From Bacillota bacterium (GTDB lineage: Bacteria; Bacillota; Negativicutes; CTSoil-072), in contig JAGFZV010000010.1 of assembly GCA_017889545.1 (NCBI GenBank), forward strand, positions 1-64,000: 64,000 bases of DNA, read 5' to 3'. The translations under genes and the position numbers were made by a program. Positions 63,073 to 64,000 of the stretch are shown here, piece after piece. Positions within the stretch are counted from its first letter, which is position 1; each line of letters begins with the position of its first letter. The notes under the pieces were generated by a model, which saw only the letters and a list, made by a program, of their open reading frames with translations, was not told the origin of the DNA and searched no databases.

Positions 63073-64000
63073 TTAAATGATCAGTTTTGTTTTTATTCTT
63101 ACGATTGCTTCTTCGGTACTTTCCCGGTTGCCGAAAGCGGTTAAACGGAAGTACCCTTCGCCAGACGGTCCAAAGCCCGCTCCGGGGGTGCCAACGATAT
63201 GAGTTTCCGAAAGCAGTTTATCAAAGAATGACCACGAATCCATCCCATTTGGCGTTTTCAGCCAGATATAAGGAGCATTCACGCCGCCGAATACTTGCAG
63301 TCCAATGCTTTGTAAGCCTTCGGTGATAATTTTGGCATTAGCCATATAATAGGCGATAATATCGCGGATTTGTTTCTGCCCTTCCGGCGAATAGACGGCC
63401 GCTGCGCCACGCTGGATGATATAGGGAACGCCGTTGAATTTGGTTGTTTGGCGTCTGTTCCAAAGAGCATTCAGCGGGTATGTTTTTCCATCTTGCGTGA
63501 AAGCCATAACGGATTTAGGAACTACTGTAAATGCACAGCGGGTTCCGGTGAAACCGGCGCTTTTGGAGAAAGAGCGAAATTCGACGGCGACATCTTTTGC
63601 GCCTTCAATTTCATAAATGCTGTGAGGGATGTCCTCCTCTTGGATGTATGCTTCATATGCAGCATCGTATAAAATGATCGCCTGATTTTCTTTAGCATAA
63701 TCAACCCATTTTTTCAGGTCAGTGCGGGTGAGCGCAGTTCCGGTTGGATTGTTGGGAACGCATAGGTAAATTAAATCCACCTTTTCTTTGGGAAGATCCG
63801 GCTTGAATTGGTTCTCGGCATTACATTCCATATAGACTACGTTATCAAAATGTCCGTCGGCTTTGTAATAGCCGGTTCGTCCTGCCATAACATTTGTATC
63901 AAGGTAAACCGGATAAACTGGGTCGGTAATCGCAACGGTATTCGCCGTTTGGAAGATTTCCTGGAAGTTTCCGACATCGCTTTTTGAGCCGTCGCTGATG
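63073..64000 (-). CDS. dapL: LL-diaminopimelate aminotransferase, 5' part beyond window
   Basis: C-terminal ~309 residues of a class I/II PLP aminotransferase. The frame runs out of the window at 64000. T-D-P-V-Y-P-V-Y-x-D-T-N-V-M-A-G, P-N-N-P-T-G-T-A, the PLP lysine in S-F-S-K-S-A-G-F and R-L-T-A-F-G match DapL, which makes LL-diaminopimelate in one step for lysine and peptidoglycan. The first ~100 residues are missing. Confidence 0.93.
   Translation of the reverse strand, partial: ISDGSKSDVGNFQEIFQTANTVAITDPVYPVYLDTNVMAGRTGYYKADGHFDNVVYMECNAENQFKPDLPKEKVDLIYLCVPNNPTGTALTRTDLKKWVDYAKENQAIILYDAAYEAYIQEEDIPHSIYEIEGAKDVAVEFRSFSKSAGFTGTRCAFTVVPKSVMAFTQDGKTYPLNALWNRRQTTKFNGVPYIIQRGAAAVYSPEGQKQIRDIIAYYMANAKIITEGLQSIGLQVFGGVNAPYIWLKTPNGMDSWSFFDKLLSETHIVGTPGAGFGPSGEGYFRLTAFGNRESTEEAIVRIKTKLII

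Noticed and set aside
1-64000. CRISPR arrays, tRNA or rRNA genes, complete insertion sequences
   Set aside because: None seen on reading both strands. The only mobile-type trace is the REP-like palindrome.

Overview
The window reads as the chromosome of an anaerobic, low-to-mid GC Firmicute, most likely of the Negativicutes (Sporomusaceae-like); this placement is my inference. It rests on a strict-anaerobe-type hybrid cluster protein, many Fe-S proteins, LL-diaminopimelate aminotransferase, Clostridia-type riboswitches and T-boxes, and the general look of the proteins. I see no rRNA, tRNA, CRISPR array or complete insertion sequence. The first ~3.85 kb (partial sulfatase and a metallo-beta-lactamase-fold hydrolase) is visibly richer in G+C than the rest and is followed by a 26-bp REP-like palindrome, so it may be imported.

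Layout. 1-4.1 kb: sulfatase and MBL hydrolase. 4.1-12.7 kb: FmdE-like protein, P-type ATPase, hcp with an activator site, exonuclease III, OsmC, a TetR regulator with an apparently leaderless mRNA, an EamA transporter and an ABM monooxygenase. 12.8-20 kb: tandem glycine riboswitch ahead of a lone branched-chain-type solute-binding lipoprotein, a glucosaminidase, htpG under CIRCE, a DUF401 permease and an M29 aminopeptidase. 20.3-27.6 kb: fabH and two parallel branched-chain amino acid operons (ilvN-ilvB and ilvN-ilvC-ilvB). Each is preceded by a ykkC-type aptamer (probable ppGpp riboswitch) followed by a T-box. 27.6-34 kb: topB, larA, a QueG-like Fe-S protein, and an operon of a siroheme-reductase/DUF1858 fusion with an unknown protein, whose promoter carries the same activator site as hcp. 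34.1-37.3 kb: thioesterase plus a ferredoxin/[FeFe]-hydrogenase-like/GGDEF/EAL sensor with an in-frame UGA at a cluster cysteine. 37.4-64 kb: housekeeping and stress genes (pgm, mscL, a GHKL ATPase, peroxiredoxin, msrA, ppnP, two ABC-F proteins, two DEAD-box helicases, panD, MATE pump, a soluble fumarate-reductase-like pair, molbindin, dapL).

Themes. (1) Nitrosative and redox stress: hcp and the siroheme operon share a TGTGA-N6-TCACA site centred 41.5 bp upstream of the predicted start. (2) Branched-chain amino acids: the two duplicated leaders differ in the apparent T-box specifier (ATC, Ile versus GTC, Val). The two IlvB copies differ at the Trp known to set 2-ketobutyrate preference (Trp474 versus Leu478), so the copies look specialised. 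(3) Redox signalling: the hydrogenase-like c-di-GMP protein is either a selenoprotein, a freshly broken gene or a sequencing error. Starts were chosen from ribosome-binding sites, so several genes are shorter than the longest open frame.
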